A DNA stretch of 64,000 nt from Pectobacterium brasiliense (GCF_016950255.1 NZ_JACGFN010000001.1:310001-374000); one strand, 5' to 3'. Positions 20,400 to 30,547 are shown, counted from the first letter of the stretch. Program-made: numbers and translations. The notes: a model not told the origin generated them from the sequence alone.

Positions 20400-22517
20400 A
20401 TGAATGCTTTGTTTGCCAGTACGGCGCGGGGATTGGAAGAGTTATTAAAAAGTGAACTCGAATCATTGGGTGCGCAGTCCTGTGCGGTTGTGCAGGGCGG
20501 TGTCCATTTTGAGGGTGACAATCGCCTGCTGTACCAGAGCCTGCTGTGGAGCCGTCTGGCATCGCGCATTCTGCTGCCGCTGAATGAATTCAAGGTACAC
20601 AGCGATCTGGATTTGTATCTGGGCGTGCAGGCGATTGACTGGTCAACGATCTTCAGCATCGATAAAACCTTTGCCGTGCATTTTACCGGTACCAATGAAG
20701 ATATCCGCAACAGCCAATACGGCGCATTAAAAGTTAAAGATGCGATTGTGGATAGCTTCACGCGCAAAACCGGGCAGCGTCCAGATGTAGCGAAACAGCA
20801 GCCGGATATTCGGATTAACGTCTTTTTACAGCGTGATATGGCCAGCGTGTCGCTGGATTTAAGCGGCGATGGGTTACATCAGCGTGGCTACCGCGATCTG
20901 GCGGGGCTGGCTCCGCTAAAAGAGAATCTGGCGGCGGCAATTGTTTTACGCTCTGGCTGGAAGAGTGGCACGCCGCTGGTCGATCCGATGTGTGGTTCCG
21001 GTACGTTGCTGATCGAAGCCGCTATGATTGCGTCCGATCGAGCACCCGGTTTGCATCGCACACACTGGGGATTTAACGCCTGGTTAAAGCACGATGCCGA
21101 ACTGTGGCGTGAAGTGACGGCCGAAGCACAGCAGCGCGCTCGTCAGGGGTTACAGGCGACGACCTCGCGCTTCTTCGGGTCGGATAATGACCGTCGAGTG
21201 ATTGAGATCGCCAAAGCCAATGCGCGTCGTGCAGGCGTTGCCGAACTGATTTCTTTTGACGTGAGGGATGCCGCACAGCTAAAAAATCCACTGCCAGAAG
21301 GCCCGAAAGGCACGGTTGTCAGCAACCCGCCTTACGGTGAGCGTCTGGAAAGTGAACCCGCGCTGATCGCCCTGCATAATATGCTGGGTCGTAAGATGAA
21401 AAGCGACTTTGGTGGCTGGCAGCTCTCGCTGTTCAGCGCATCGCCGGAGCTGCTGAGCTGTTTGCAACTGCGTGCTGAGCGCCAATTCAAAGCGAAAAAC
21501 GGCCCGCTGGACTGTGTACAGAAAAATTATCAACTGGCGGAAACGCAGGGTGAATCTGCGGGGCAAATCGCAGAAGACTTTGCCAACCGTCTGCGTAAAA
21601 ACCTGCGCAAGCTGGAGAAGTGGGCGAAGCAGCAGGGGATTGAGTGCTATCGCCTCTACGATGCCGATCTGCCTGAATATAATGTGGCGGTTGACCGCTA
21701 CGGCAGTTGGGTCGTCGTACAAGAGTATGCGCCACCGAAAACCATTGATGCGCAAAAAGCCCGCCAGCGCCTGTTTGATGTGATCAACGCGACGCTGAGC
21801 GTGCTGGAATTACCGTCGAACCGTCTGGTGCTGAAAACGCGCGAACGTCAGAAAGGGAAAAACCAGTACGAAAAATTGGCGCAGAAAGGCGACTTCCTGC
21901 TGATGGAAGAGTTTGGTGCCAAGCTGTGGGTCAACCTGACCGACTACCTCGATACCGGCCTATTCCTCGACCACCGCATCGCCCGAAAAATGCTGGGTGA
22001 GATGAGCCGTGGCAAAGATTTCCTCAACCTGTTTGCTTACACCGGTACGGCGAGCGTGCACGCTGGACTGGGCGGCGCACGTTCAACGACCACGGTCGAT
22101 ATGTCACGTACCTATCTGGAATGGGCCGAGAAAAACCTGCGGGTGAATGGCCTGACCGGGCGTCAGCATCGCCTGATTCAGGCGGATTGCCTGTCATGGT
22201 TACATAACGCCAATGAACAGTTCGATGTGATCTTCATTGACCCACCGACCTTCTCCAACTCAAAACGTATGGAAGAGTCGTTTGATGTCCAGCGCGATCA
22301 CCTGGCGCTGATGAAAGATCTCAAACGTCTACTGCGCCGTGGCGGCACCATCATGTTCTCGAATAATAAACGCGGCTTCCAGATGGATACCGCTGGTCTG
22401 ACCGCGCTGGGGCTGAACGCCAAAGAAATTACCGCGCAGACCCAATCGCAGGATTTTGCCCGTAATCGTCAAATTCATAACTGCTGGCTGCTAACGCATG
22501 CCGGTGAGGAAAAGTAA
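20400..22517 (+). CDS. rlmL: bifunctional 23S rRNA methyltransferase RlmKL
   Basis: RlmKL makes two 23S rRNA modifications in the ribosome core: m2G2445 by the N-terminal RlmL half and m7G2069 by the C-terminal RlmK half. From ATG 20400 there are 705 residues (E. coli 702), beginning [16 protein letters not shown]. An upstream in-frame ATG at 20370 gives a 10-residue extension without similarity. A THUMP domain occupies about 45-155. The first methyltransferase has [10 protein letters not shown] and [10 protein letters not shown]. The second has [14 protein letters not shown] and [10 protein letters not shown]. The stop is 3 nt before uup, so the two genes are probably cotranscribed. Confidence 0.97.
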   Translation: MNALFASTARGLEELLKSELESLGAQSCAVVQGGVHFEGDNRLLYQSLLWSRLASRILLPLNEFKVHSDLDLYLGVQAIDWSTIFSIDKTFAVHFTGTNEDIRNSQYGALKVKDAIVDSFTRKTGQRPDVAKQQPDIRINVFLQRDMASVSLDLSGDGLHQRGYRDLAGLAPLKENLAAAIVLRSGWKSGTPLVDPMCGSGTLLIEAAMIASDRAPGLHRTHWGFNAWLKHDAELWREVTAEAQQRARQGLQATTSRFFGSDNDRRVIEIAKANARRAGVAELISFDVRDAAQLKNPLPEGPKGTVVSNPPYGERLESEPALIALHNMLGRKMKSDFGGWQLSLFSASPELLSCLQLRAERQFKAKNGPLDCVQKNYQLAETQGESAGQIAEDFANRLRKNLRKLEKWAKQQGIECYRLYDADLPEYNVAVDRYGSWVVVQEYAPPKTIDAQKARQRLFDVINATLSVLELPSNRLVLKTRERQKGKNQYEKLAQKGDFLLMEEFGAKLWVNLTDYLDTGLFLDHRIARKMLGEMSRGKDFLNLFAYTGTASVHAGLGGARSTTTVDMSRTYLEWAEKNLRVNGLTGRQHRLIQADCLSWLHNANEQFDVIFIDPPTFSNSKRMEESFDVQRDHLALMKDLKRLLRRGGTIMFSNNKRGFQMDTAGLTALGLNAKEITAQTQSQDFARNRQIHNCWLLTHAGEEK

Positions 22518-22520
22518 CCG

Positions 22521-24449
22521 ATGTCTTTAATCAGTGTTTCAGGTGCGTGGCTGTCGTTCAGTGATGCGCCGCTGTTGGATAACACCGAACTCCATATCGA
22601 AGAGAATGAACGCGTTTGTCTGGTTGGTCGCAACGGCGCGGGCAAGTCGACCCTGCTGAAAATTCTGGCCAAAGAGGTCCCGCTGGATGATGGTCGCATC
22701 ACCTATGAACAGGATCTGATTGTCGCGCGCCTGCAACAGGATCCCCCGCGGGATGTTGCTGGTAGCGTCTTTGATTTTGTTGCTGAAGGGGTCGCCGCAC
22801 AGGCGGATCACCTGAAAAACTATCACGCCATGCTGCGTCTGGTAGAAAGCGACCCGAGCGAAAAGAACCTGAATCAATTGGCTAAGTTGCAGGACGTTCT
22901 GGAGCATCAGGGCTTGTGGCAGTTGGAAAGTCGCATTCACGAGGTGCTGGAACAGCTTGGTCTGTCCGCCGACGCGCCGCTGGCTTCGCTTTCCGGTGGT
23001 TGGCTGCGTAAAGCCGCACTCGGCAGAGCGCTGGTGAGTTCGCCGCGTGTGCTGCTGCTGGATGAACCGACTAACCACTTGGATATTGAAACAATTGACT
23101 GGCTGGAAACCTTCCTGAAAACGTTCCAGGGCAGCATTATCTTTATCTCGCATGACCGTTCGTTTATTCGCAATATGGCAACCCGCATTGTCGATCTTGA
23201 CCGCGGCAAGCTGGTTTCCTGGCCGGGTAACTACGACAAATATCTGGAAGGGAAAGAAGAAGCGCTGCGGGTGGAAGATCTGCAAAATGCGGAATTCGAT
23301 CGCAAATTGGCGCAGGAAGAAGTGTGGATCCGTCAGGGCATCAAAGCTCGTCGTACCCGTAACGAAGGCCGCGTGCGAGCGCTGAAAGCCATGCGTCAGG
23401 AACGTGCGCAGCGCCGTGAAGTGATGGGCTCGGCGAAAATGCAGGTTGAAGAAGCTGCCCGCTCCGGCAAGATTGTGTTTGAGCTGGAAGACGTGAACTA
23501 TCATGTTGACCAGGGTTCTCTGGGTGAAAAGAAAGTGCTGACGCGCAATTTCTCCGCTCAGGTGCAGCGCGGCGACAAGATTGCGCTGGTGGGGCCGAAT
23601 GGCTGCGGTAAAACTACGCTGCTAAAATTGATGCTGGGTGGATTGGAACCGATCAGCGGTCGTGTGCACTGTGGCACGAAGTTGGAGGTTGCCTATTTCG
23701 ATCAGCACCGTGCTGAACTCGATCCAGAACGTACGGTGATGGACAACCTGGCGGAAGGCAAACAGGAAGTGATGGTCAACGGTCGCTCGCGCCATGTGTT
23801 GGGCTATCTGCAAGACTTTCTGTTCCATCCTAAACGCGCCATGACGCCAGTAAAAGCGCTGTCGGGTGGGGAGCGTAACCGCCTGCTACTGGCGCGTTTG
23901 TTCCTCAAACCTAGCAACCTGTTGATTCTTGATGAACCGACCAACGATCTGGACGTGGAAACGCTGGAATTGCTGGAAGAATTAATCGAAAGCTATCAGG
24001 GAACGGTTCTTCTGGTCAGCCACGACCGTCAATTCGTCGATAATTCGGTGACCGAATGCTGGATCTTTGAAGGTGACGGCAAGATTTCTCGCTTTGTCGG
24101 TGGGTATTACGATGCGCAACAGCAGCGTGCCACCGCCACGCCACTGCGAACGACGGCTGCGCCGGCAGTAACCGCAACAGCGACAGCAGCGAGCACCGCA
24201 CCGTCCGCTAAACGAAGCGCGGGGAAATTAAGTTATAACCAGCAGCGCGAATTAGATCAGTTGCCGCTGCGTCTTGAGCAACTGGAACAGGAAATTGCGT
24301 CGCTGCAAGCGCAGATGAATGACGCGGGTTTCTTTAACCGCCCACGCGAAGAGACGCAGCTGGTCTTAAGCGCTCTGGCGGAAGCGGAAAGCGCGCTGGA
24401 AACCTGTTTCGAACGTTGGGAAGAGCTGGAAGCACAGAAAAACGGCTAA
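22521..24449 (+). CDS. uup: Uup, ABC-F family ATPase
   Basis: Uup is a soluble ABC-F ATPase with ribosome-related function; E. coli uup mutants show raised precise excision of transposons. Two nucleotide-binding domains are visible. Domain 1 has [24 protein letters not shown] and LLLDEPTNHLD. Domain 2 has GPNGCGKTT, LSGGERNRLLLARL and LILDEPTNDLD. The linker between them is arginine-rich (RQGIKARRTRNEGR). An Ala/Thr-rich stretch near 530-560 leads to a C-terminal coiled coil (LEQLEQEIASLQAQM) that binds DNA in the E. coli protein. There are 642 residues against 635 in E. coli. A strong terminator follows. Confidence 0.97.
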   Translation: MSLISVSGAWLSFSDAPLLDNTELHIEENERVCLVGRNGAGKSTLLKILAKEVPLDDGRITYEQDLIVARLQQDPPRDVAGSVFDFVAEGVAAQADHLKNYHAMLRLVESDPSEKNLNQLAKLQDVLEHQGLWQLESRIHEVLEQLGLSADAPLASLSGGWLRKAALGRALVSSPRVLLLDEPTNHLDIETIDWLETFLKTFQGSIIFISHDRSFIRNMATRIVDLDRGKLVSWPGNYDKYLEGKEEALRVEDLQNAEFDRKLAQEEVWIRQGIKARRTRNEGRVRALKAMRQERAQRREVMGSAKMQVEEAARSGKIVFELEDVNYHVDQGSLGEKKVLTRNFSAQVQRGDKIALVGPNGCGKTTLLKLMLGGLEPISGRVHCGTKLEVAYFDQHRAELDPERTVMDNLAEGKQEVMVNGRSRHVLGYLQDFLFHPKRAMTPVKALSGGERNRLLLARLFLKPSNLLILDEPTNDLDVETLELLEELIESYQGTVLLVSHDRQFVDNSVTECWIFEGDGKISRFVGGYYDAQQQRATATPLRTTAAPAVTATATAASTAPSAKRSAGKLSYNQQRELDQLPLRLEQLEQEIASLQAQMNDAGFFNRPREETQLVLSALAEAESALETCFERWEELEAQKNG

Positions 24450-24467
24450 TACGCGTGGTTGTGTGAC

Positions 24468-24507
24468 ACCATCAATACGGGTGCAACATCTCGTATTGAT
24501 GGTTTTT
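24468..24507 (+). terminator. terminator after uup
   Basis: A perfect 12-bp stem, ACCATCAATACG (24468-24479) and CGTATTGATGGT (24492-24503), is followed by a run of T. Confidence 0.9.
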
Positions 24508-24544
24508 CGGTCATAAGCTGACGAAGTTTTGAAGGAGAGAATGC

Positions 24545-25921
24545 GTGTGTTCCCATCACGATCGGCATGACCCAGATCTTCAACAAAAAGAGCGTCATCA
24601 ACATAAACGCGATCTTCAACATGATCCCGCTCATGAGCATAGCCCTGAGCACGAACATCATCACCATGATGACTATATGCTTTGCCCGCAGTGCGACCTG
24701 CTGGTGGAATTACCGGAGCTGTTACACGGCCAGAAAGCGACTTGTCCGCGCTGTAAAACTGCACTAACCAGCCGCCAGACGGAACCGCGTAAACGGCCGG
24801 TTGGCTATGCGGTGAGCGCGCTATTTATGCTATTGCTGGCAAACCTCTTCCCCTTCGTTTCTATGCGTGTAGCGGGAATCACCAGCGAAATTACCCTGAT
24901 ACAAATTCCTAAAGTGATGGTGGCGGAAAACTATGCCAGCGTCGCGACGCTGTTTATGCTTTTTGTCCAACTGGTCCCGGCTTTCAGTATGGCGACCCTC
25001 ATTTTGCTTTGCCTGCATGCCTCGCTGCCGCTGACGTTGAAAAAAAGTCTGGGCAAAATGCTGTTCCACCTCAAAAGCTGGGGGATGGCAGAGATTTTTC
25101 TGGCTGGCGTACTGGTCAGTTTTGTCAAACTGATGGCCTATGGTGACATCGGCATCGGCACCAGTTTTATGCCTTTTGTCCTGTTCTGTCTGCTACAGCT
25201 GCTGGCCTTTCAAAGCCTCGATCGCCGCTGGCTGTGGAATGACATTGTGCCGCCGCCCGCGCTGCCTGCGCCACCGGTTCTGGGACAAAGCGGGCTATCG
25301 CAAGGGCTGCGTTCATGCCCGTGCTGCACCGCCATTCTGCCAGCCAACCAATTAATATGCCCGCGCTGCCACTCACGTGGACATGCCCGTAAGAAGCACA
25401 GCTTGCAATGGACACTGGCTCTGCTGATCACCTCTGTGATGCTGTATATCCCCTCGAATCTGATGCCGATCATGGTGACCGAAGCCTTCGGCGATCGTAT
25501 GGGATCGACGATTATGTCGGGTGTTATTCTGTTGTGGGGGATGGGATCTTACCCTGTCGCGCTGGTGATTTTTGTCGCCAGCGTCATGGTGCCATCGCTA
25601 AAAATGCTGGCGCTAGGCTGGCTTTGCTGGCAGGCCAACGGCAAAACCAAAAAAACGGAAGACAGCGAGCGCATGCATGTCATCTATGAGATGGTTGAGT
25701 TTGTTGGACGCTGGTCGATGATTGATGTGTTTGTGATTGCCGTCCTATCTGCGATGGTGCGCATTGGTCGTCTGATGAGTATTTATCCCGCCGTTGGGGC
25801 GGTACTGTTCGCGGCTGTGGTGATTCTGACCATGTTTGCCGCGATGATGTTTGATCCCCGTTTGTTGTGGGATCGTCGCAATGATGTTCTTCATAAGGAG
25901 CCTGCCGTTGGCGAAAGATAA
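24545..25921 (+). CDS. pqiA: PqiA, inner-membrane subunit of the Pqi lipid-transport system
   Basis: PqiA is a polytopic inner-membrane protein that works with the MCE protein PqiB and lipoprotein PqiC in envelope lipid transport; E. coli pqi is paraquat-inducible. The start is GTG at 24545, with AAGGAG upstream, giving M-C-S-H-H as in E. coli (MCEHHH). The 458-residue protein has two repeats, each a zinc ribbon followed by about four membrane helices: CPQCDLL...CPRCKT near 47-74 and CPCCTAIL...CPRCHSR near 258-280. Unlike E. coli PqiA (about 417 aa), it has an extra N-terminal segment of about 35 residues that is rich in His/Asp/Glu. Its last codons overlap pqiB. Confidence 0.95.
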   Translation: MCSHHDRHDPDLQQKERHQHKRDLQHDPAHEHSPEHEHHHHDDYMLCPQCDLLVELPELLHGQKATCPRCKTALTSRQTEPRKRPVGYAVSALFMLLLANLFPFVSMRVAGITSEITLIQIPKVMVAENYASVATLFMLFVQLVPAFSMATLILLCLHASLPLTLKKSLGKMLFHLKSWGMAEIFLAGVLVSFVKLMAYGDIGIGTSFMPFVLFCLLQLLAFQSLDRRWLWNDIVPPPALPAPPVLGQSGLSQGLRSCPCCTAILPANQLICPRCHSRGHARKKHSLQWTLALLITSVMLYIPSNLMPIMVTEAFGDRMGSTIMSGVILLWGMGSYPVALVIFVASVMVPSLKMLALGWLCWQANGKTKKTEDSERMHVIYEMVEFVGRWSMIDVFVIAVLSAMVRIGRLMSIYPAVGAVLFAAVVILTMFAAMMFDPRLLWDRRNDVLHKEPAVGER

Positions 25922-27548
25922 TCATGCCGTTGCGGATGTAGAAACGATTAAACGCTGGTCTCCGGTCTGGATTGTGCCGATTGTCACGGTACTGATCGGT
26001 GCCTGGATACTGTTTTACCATTTCAGCCATCAGGGGCCGCAAATTACGCTGATTACCAGCAGCGCTGAAGGGATTGAAGCGGGAAAAACTGCCATCAAAA
26101 GCCGTAGCGTAGACGTTGGAGTGATAGAGAGCGTCGTGCTGAGTGATGACCTCCATCGTGTGGAAATCAAAGCACGCCTGCATGATGGTATGGATAAACT
26201 GCTCAAGGAGGACTCTGCTTTCTGGGTGGTGAAGCCGCAAATTGGTCGCGAAGGCGTTTCCGGTCTGGGGACGCTCTTATCCGGCGCTTACATTGAGCTA
26301 CAGCCCGGGGCCAGTAAAGAGGGTAAAAGCGAGTTTACGCTGCTGGATGCGCCGCCGCTGGCTTCGCCGGATGCGAAAGGCATTAGGGTAATATTGGACA
26401 GTGAGCAATCCGGGCAGTTGAATGCGGGCGATCCGGTCCTGTTCCGCGGCTATCGGGTGGGGTCGGTGGAAACCAGCGAGTTCGATCCGAAAGCACGCAA
26501 GATGCGCTATCAGCTGTTTATCTCTGCGCCGTATGACGGTTTGGTCACGACCAACGTCCGTTTTTGGAAAGACAGCGGCGTAGCGTTCGATATGTCGGCG
26601 CAGGGCATGCGTGTCGAAATGGGCTCGCTGACGACGTTATTCAGCGGTGGCGTCAGCTTTGATGTCCCTGCTGGGTGGGAACTGGGCGATGCAGCCAAGA
26701 CAATGGCACAGTACCGACTGTTTGATAGCCAGCGCAGTATTCAGGACTCGCTATACACCGAATATAAAGAGTATTTGCTGTTCTTCAGCGAATCGATCCG
26801 TGGTCTACAGGCGGGCGCGCCGGTTGAATTCCGCGGTATTCGACTGGGCACGGTTGCCGAAGCGCCATTTTTCCCAAAAAATATGAAGCAGGATCTGGAT
26901 GATGATTATCGCATTCCGGTGCTGATTCGTATTGAACCCGATCGGTTCGAGAAGAAGATTGGCGGCTCGTTCGATTTTGAACAGCATCTGCAGCAAGCCC
27001 AGTCGCTGGGGCTGCGCGCGTCGATGAAGTCGGCTAACCTTCTGACGGGCGCGCTCTATATCGATCTCGATTTTTATCCAAAAGAGAAAGTGGATAAACA
27101 GCTGTTCGTTCTGGACGGCTACCCGGTTCTGCCTACCATTGACGGTGGCCTGTCACAGATTCAGCAGAAGCTGATGGCTGTGCTGGATAAGGTGAATAAC
27201 CTGCCGCTGAACCCGATGGTCAATGAAGCCACGAAGACGCTGGCGGAAAGTCAGGCGACGCTGCGCGAAATGCAAAAAACGATGGCAGCGCTGAACAAGC
27301 TGACGTCCAGCAAAGCGATGCAGGATCTGCCGGAAGATATGCAAAAAACGTTGCTTGAATTGAATCGCAGTATGAAAGGCTTCCAGCCCGGCTCACCGGC
27401 GTATAACAAGATGGTGGCGGATATGCAGCGGTTGGATCAGGTGCTGCGGGAGCTACAGCCTGTGCTGCGTACCCTGAACGAGAAAAGTAATGCGTTGGTT
27501 TTTGAGGCCTCGGGTAGTCAGGATCCTCAGCCGAAGAGGGCAAAATAA
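25908..27548 (+). CDS. pqiB: PqiB, MCE-domain tunnel protein
   Basis: PqiB is an inner-membrane-anchored protein with three tandem MCE domains whose hexamers form a channel spanning the periplasm for lipid transfer. The best start is TTG at 25908, 7 nt after AAGGAG and overlapping the end of pqiA by 14 nt. This gives MAKDNHAVADVETIKRWSPVW, which aligns with the E. coli N-terminus, and 546 residues, the E. coli length. A transmembrane helix lies near 22-42 (VWIVPIVTVLIGAWILFYHF). MCE-type blocks recur near 45-140, 155-250 and 285-395, followed by a C-terminal helical region that forms the channel needle in the E. coli protein. Confidence 0.95.
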   Translation: MAKDNHAVADVETIKRWSPVWIVPIVTVLIGAWILFYHFSHQGPQITLITSSAEGIEAGKTAIKSRSVDVGVIESVVLSDDLHRVEIKARLHDGMDKLLKEDSAFWVVKPQIGREGVSGLGTLLSGAYIELQPGASKEGKSEFTLLDAPPLASPDAKGIRVILDSEQSGQLNAGDPVLFRGYRVGSVETSEFDPKARKMRYQLFISAPYDGLVTTNVRFWKDSGVAFDMSAQGMRVEMGSLTTLFSGGVSFDVPAGWELGDAAKTMAQYRLFDSQRSIQDSLYTEYKEYLLFFSESIRGLQAGAPVEFRGIRLGTVAEAPFFPKNMKQDLDDDYRIPVLIRIEPDRFEKKIGGSFDFEQHLQQAQSLGLRASMKSANLLTGALYIDLDFYPKEKVDKQLFVLDGYPVLPTIDGGLSQIQQKLMAVLDKVNNLPLNPMVNEATKTLAESQATLREMQKTMAALNKLTSSKAMQDLPEDMQKTLLELNRSMKGFQPGSPAYNKMVADMQRLDQVLRELQPVLRTLNEKSNALVFEASGSQDPQPKRAK

Positions 27549-28114
27549 TGATGAAAGCATGGACATTGGTTCTGGCTTTGGTATTGAGCGCGTGCAGCAG
27601 TAGCAATACGCAGAAAACGTACTATCAGCTACCGACAATCGCGGAGACCAATACGACGCAAACTGCGGTGACTCAGGGGCATCCGCTATGGGTGGAACAT
27701 GTCAGCGTGGCAGATTATCTCGTCAATGCAGGTTTGGTTTATCAGACTAACGATGTGCAGTATGTCATTGCCAGTAACAACCTGTGGGCCAGCCCGCTGG
27801 ATCAGCAATTGCAGCAGGCGCTGGTGACAAATCTGGGGCATAAGCTTCCCGGTTGGGTTGTGACCACACAGCCGCAGGGCAGCGAACAGGCAGTGCTGAA
27901 CGTGGCTGTCACGGGCTTTCACGGTCGTTATGATGGCAATGTTATCGTGCGCGGAGAGTGGATGCTGACCTATCAGGGGAAAGTGGTTAAGCATCCCTTT
28001 AACGTAGTGCTGCAACAAACAGAAGATGGCTACGACGCGTTGGTAAGAACGCTGGCGCAAGGCTGGCAGCAAGTTTCCCAGTCGATTGCCCAGCAGGCGG
28101 GTACGCTGAAATAA
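27548..28114 (+). CDS. pqiC: PqiC (YmbA), outer-membrane lipoprotein of the Pqi system
   Basis: PqiC is the lipoprotein partner of PqiB, thought to sit at the outer-membrane end of the Pqi conduit. The 188-residue protein begins MMKAWTLVLALVLSACSSS, a lipoprotein signal with lipobox LSAC and acylated Cys16. The residues after the cysteine are Ser, consistent with outer-membrane sorting. The ABC-type auxiliary (DUF330) domain includes SVADYLVNAGLVYQ and LWASPLDQQLQQAL. The ATG shares one base with the pqiB TAA stop, showing tight translational coupling in pqiABC. A terminator lies 65 bp downstream. Confidence 0.94.
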   Translation: MMKAWTLVLALVLSACSSSNTQKTYYQLPTIAETNTTQTAVTQGHPLWVEHVSVADYLVNAGLVYQTNDVQYVIASNNLWASPLDQQLQQALVTNLGHKLPGWVVTTQPQGSEQAVLNVAVTGFHGRYDGNVIVRGEWMLTYQGKVVKHPFNVVLQQTEDGYDALVRTLAQGWQQVSQSIAQQAGTLK

Positions 28115-28178
28115 CGATGACAGCGACCCGGTATTATCCGGTCACGCTTTGACACAAACAACGTTCTAAGAAATTAGG

Positions 28179-28227
28179 CCTCTAAAGATGTAATGCTGTG
28201 ATTGCATTACGTTTTTAGAGGTTTTTT
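28179..28227 (+). terminator. terminator of pqiABC
   Basis: CCTCTAAA (28179-28186) pairs with TTTAGAGG (28214-28221), with an inner stem TGTAATGC/GCATTAC, followed by TTTTTTA. Confidence 0.9.
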
Positions 28228-28318
28228 ATTGTTTTCAATCAGTTATGTTTTTCGGTTCTTTAACGGGGAAAATTCCTATTTTTGATCACAAATATGACAC
28301 TGGCGTGAATTTTGCGCC

Positions 28319-28347
28319 TTGACCTTTGGCGACAGAATCGGTATTGA
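28319..28347 (+). promoter_or_regulatory. candidate rmf promoter
   Basis: TTGACC (28319-28324) and TATTGA (28342-28347) are separated by 17 bp, about 70 bp before the rmf start. The -10 matches the consensus at four of six positions. In E. coli rmf is induced on growth arrest through ppGpp. Confidence 0.4.
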
Positions 28348-28416
28348 TAGTTTGTGATTGCTTATAAAGTAATCATTGTTTTCTTTCCACCAGATAAATA
28401 ATGAGGGAAATAAGGC

Positions 28417-28584
28417 ATGAAGAGACAGAAACGCGATCGCCTGGAACGGGCTCATTCACGTGGTTATCAAGCAGGTATTGTCGGTAGACCAAAGGAATTT
28501 TGTCCTTATCAATCAATTAATGCCCGGTCTTACTGGTTGGGAGGCTGGCGAAAAGCCATGGAGGACAGGGCTGTTACCGCTTAG
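28417..28584 (+). CDS. rmf: ribosome modulation factor RMF
   Basis: RMF is a small basic protein that binds 70S ribosomes in stationary phase and pairs them into inactive 100S dimers. The 55-residue product starts MKRQKRDRLERAHSRGYQAG and ends WRKAMEDRAVTA, colinear with the 55-residue E. coli protein with only scattered substitutions. The core CPYQ and SYWLGGWR motifs are kept. AGGGAAATAAGGC precedes the ATG. A strong terminator lies 24 bp after the stop, so it is a single-gene unit downstream of pqiABC, as in E. coli. In E. coli fabA follows; here it does not. Confidence 0.97.
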   Translation: MKRQKRDRLERAHSRGYQAGIVGRPKEFCPYQSINARSYWLGGWRKAMEDRAVTA

Positions 28585-28607
28585 CGCGCCTTGTCATTAG
28601 AGGGAAC

Positions 28608-28636
28608 GCCTCCGCTTTTGCGGAGGCTTTTGTTTT
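28608..28636 (+). terminator. rmf terminator
   Basis: A perfect 8-bp stem GCCTCCGC (28608-28615) and GCGGAGGC (28620-28627) with a TTTT loop is followed by a T-rich tail. Confidence 0.93.
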
Positions 28637-28987
28637 TAGGGGCCAAGAGTCCTGATTCTGCCTCTCAGTTCCATCGATACCGAGTTCACCGTCGACATAC
28701 ACGATCAATCGATACGTTCAACAGACATATCGGGCTTCGAGTCATGATCCGAGGCTTTGTTATTCCTGCAACGTTATTTACCTATTAATTTCGATTTCGA
28801 TCATTTTTTCTCTATTTTTTAATCGTTATTGCTCGATATTGCCTCTAAATTGAGCGAATGAGGTGATTTTTCATTATTTATTGTTAAAAAATCTATCATT
28901 ACTACCTGGATGGTATGGCTCAAGTCGGCAATGTAGTGTAGTTTTTTGTTCGGAATTTTCTGAAAAGCGATTAGAGAGAAGAATATC
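28637..28987. other. intergenic region before the chemoreceptor gene
   Basis: About 350 bp, very AT-rich towards the chemoreceptor. A 65-codon frame starting at TTG 28591 runs through the rmf terminator and is not credible as a gene. I did not find a clear sigma-28 or sigma-70 promoter. Confidence 0.45.
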
Positions 28988-30547
28988 GTGAAATTACGAA
29001 CCAGAATTGCGCTGCTATGCGGTACGACCTTGTTAGGGATGTTAATTTTATCTGCGGTGGCGCTGAATACGCTCTATAACACGATGATGAGCGAACGCAC
29101 TGGCCAGCTTTCTACGCTGGTTCAACTGGCTCACGCTGCGGCACAAAAGGCATATGACCTTGAGAAAAGCGGTCAGCTATCACGTGAGGACGCAGAGAAA
29201 GAGGCCAAACGGGCAATTAGCAGTTTCCATCAGGACGATCGCTATTTCTTCGTACGCGGCTATACGAATGATGTGAACTATGTTCACCCTAACCCTAAAC
29301 GCATTGGCATTGTCGATGCCAATGGTGGTAAAGAGGCGGGAGAGCGCTACCGTGCGTCGCTTAAAGGCAATACGATTGGCACGGTGATCGCGGAAGGGAC
29401 GCGTCCGGGGCAGCAGAATAAAGTTGAGAAGCTTTATGCCGTCATTAAATTCGAGCCTTGGGACTGGACGATTGGCTATGGTGACTATATTGACGATATC
29501 CAACAAACATTCTGGCGCAATGCGCTGATCCTGCTGTCTTTAGGGTTGGTTCTGTTGTTAATCATTTCCGCGTTTGCATGGAATATGTTACGTACGCTGA
29601 TGCGCCAGCTTGGCGGTGAGCCGCAATATGCGGTGGAGGTTGTGCGTGAAATTGCGGAAGGCAATTTGCGCGTCGATGTTGAAACGAAGCCGGGCGACCA
29701 AACCAGTATTCTTTACGCTATCCGTGCGATGCGCGACAACCTGTCGCATCTGGTTAATCAGGTTCGCAGTAGTACCAATTCTATTGCCACAGCCTCGACG
29801 CAGATTGCATCGGGTAACGGCGATTTGTCTGCCCGTACCGAATCGCAGGCCAGCGCTCTAGAACAAACGGCCGCGGCAATGGAACAACTGACGGCAACGG
29901 TGAAACAGAATGCAGATAACGCGCGCTACGCGAATGAACTTGCGGTGTCAGCATCGGATGTCGCGGTGCGCGGTGGGGATGTTGTCAGCCGGGTCGTGGT
30001 GACGATGGACTCCATCAGTACATCATCGCGTAAGATAGTGGATATCATCGGCGTTATTGACAGCATCGCTTTCCAGACGAATATTCTGGCGTTGAATGCT
30101 GCGGTAGAAGCAGCTCGGGCCGGTGAACAAGGCCGCGGCTTCGCCGTCGTCGCAAGTGAAGTTCGCACGCTGGCGCAGCGCTCTGCATCCGCCGCTCGGG
30201 AAATTAAAGGCTTGATTGATGATTCCGTTGCCAAGGTAGGTGAGGGCACGGATTTCGTGAAGCAGGCTGGTGATACGATGAGTGAAGTCGTTGAAAGCGT
30301 ACACCGCGTAACGTCCATGATGGGCGAGATCAGCGTGGCGAGTGCAGAGCAGCGTTCCGGTATTGAACAGGTCAATCTCGCGATATCGCAGATGGATCAG
30401 AGTACCGAACAGAATGCGGCGTTGGTTGAAGAAGCATTGGCTGCGGCACACTCTCTGAACGAACAGGCACAAGAGCTGTCACGTACCGTTGAACAATTCC
30501 GCGTTGATGAATCTGCGGGCAGCTATCTGGCGCTGGGGGCAAGATAG
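28988..30547 (+). CDS. methyl-accepting chemotaxis protein with periplasmic Cache-type sensor
   Basis: This is a transmembrane chemoreceptor that signals to CheA/CheW. The start is GTG at 28988 after AGAGAGAAG, giving 519 residues. TM1 spans about 8-30 ([19 protein letters not shown]). A periplasmic single-Cache type domain follows at about 35-165, including [21 protein letters not shown] and [15 protein letters not shown], a fold that often binds small carboxylates or amines. TM2 lies near 175-197, then HAMP and the signalling domain. The hairpin tip [29 protein letters not shown] is intact. No C-terminal NWETF-type CheR tether is present. The ligand cannot be told from sequence. E. coli has no receptor at this place. 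Confidence 0.9.
   Translation: MKLRTRIALLCGTTLLGMLILSAVALNTLYNTMMSERTGQLSTLVQLAHAAAQKAYDLEKSGQLSREDAEKEAKRAISSFHQDDRYFFVRGYTNDVNYVHPNPKRIGIVDANGGKEAGERYRASLKGNTIGTVIAEGTRPGQQNKVEKLYAVIKFEPWDWTIGYGDYIDDIQQTFWRNALILLSLGLVLLLIISAFAWNMLRTLMRQLGGEPQYAVEVVREIAEGNLRVDVETKPGDQTSILYAIRAMRDNLSHLVNQVRSSTNSIATASTQIASGNGDLSARTESQASALEQTAAAMEQLTATVKQNADNARYANELAVSASDVAVRGGDVVSRVVVTMDSISTSSRKIVDIIGVIDSIAFQTNILALNAAVEAARAGEQGRGFAVVASEVRTLAQRSASAAREIKGLIDDSVAKVGEGTDFVKQAGDTMSEVVESVHRVTSMMGEISVASAEQRSGIEQVNLAISQMDQSTEQNAALVEEALAAAHSLNEQAQELSRTVEQFRVDESAGSYLALGAR

Noticed and set aside
22539..23504. A 321-codon minus-strand frame inside uup
   Set aside because: Antisense shadow of a well-identified ABC-F gene. 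The composition is typical of reversed coding sequence.
28591..28788. A 65-codon frame after rmf starting at TTG
   Set aside because: It reads through the strong rmf terminator stem and has no ribosome binding site.
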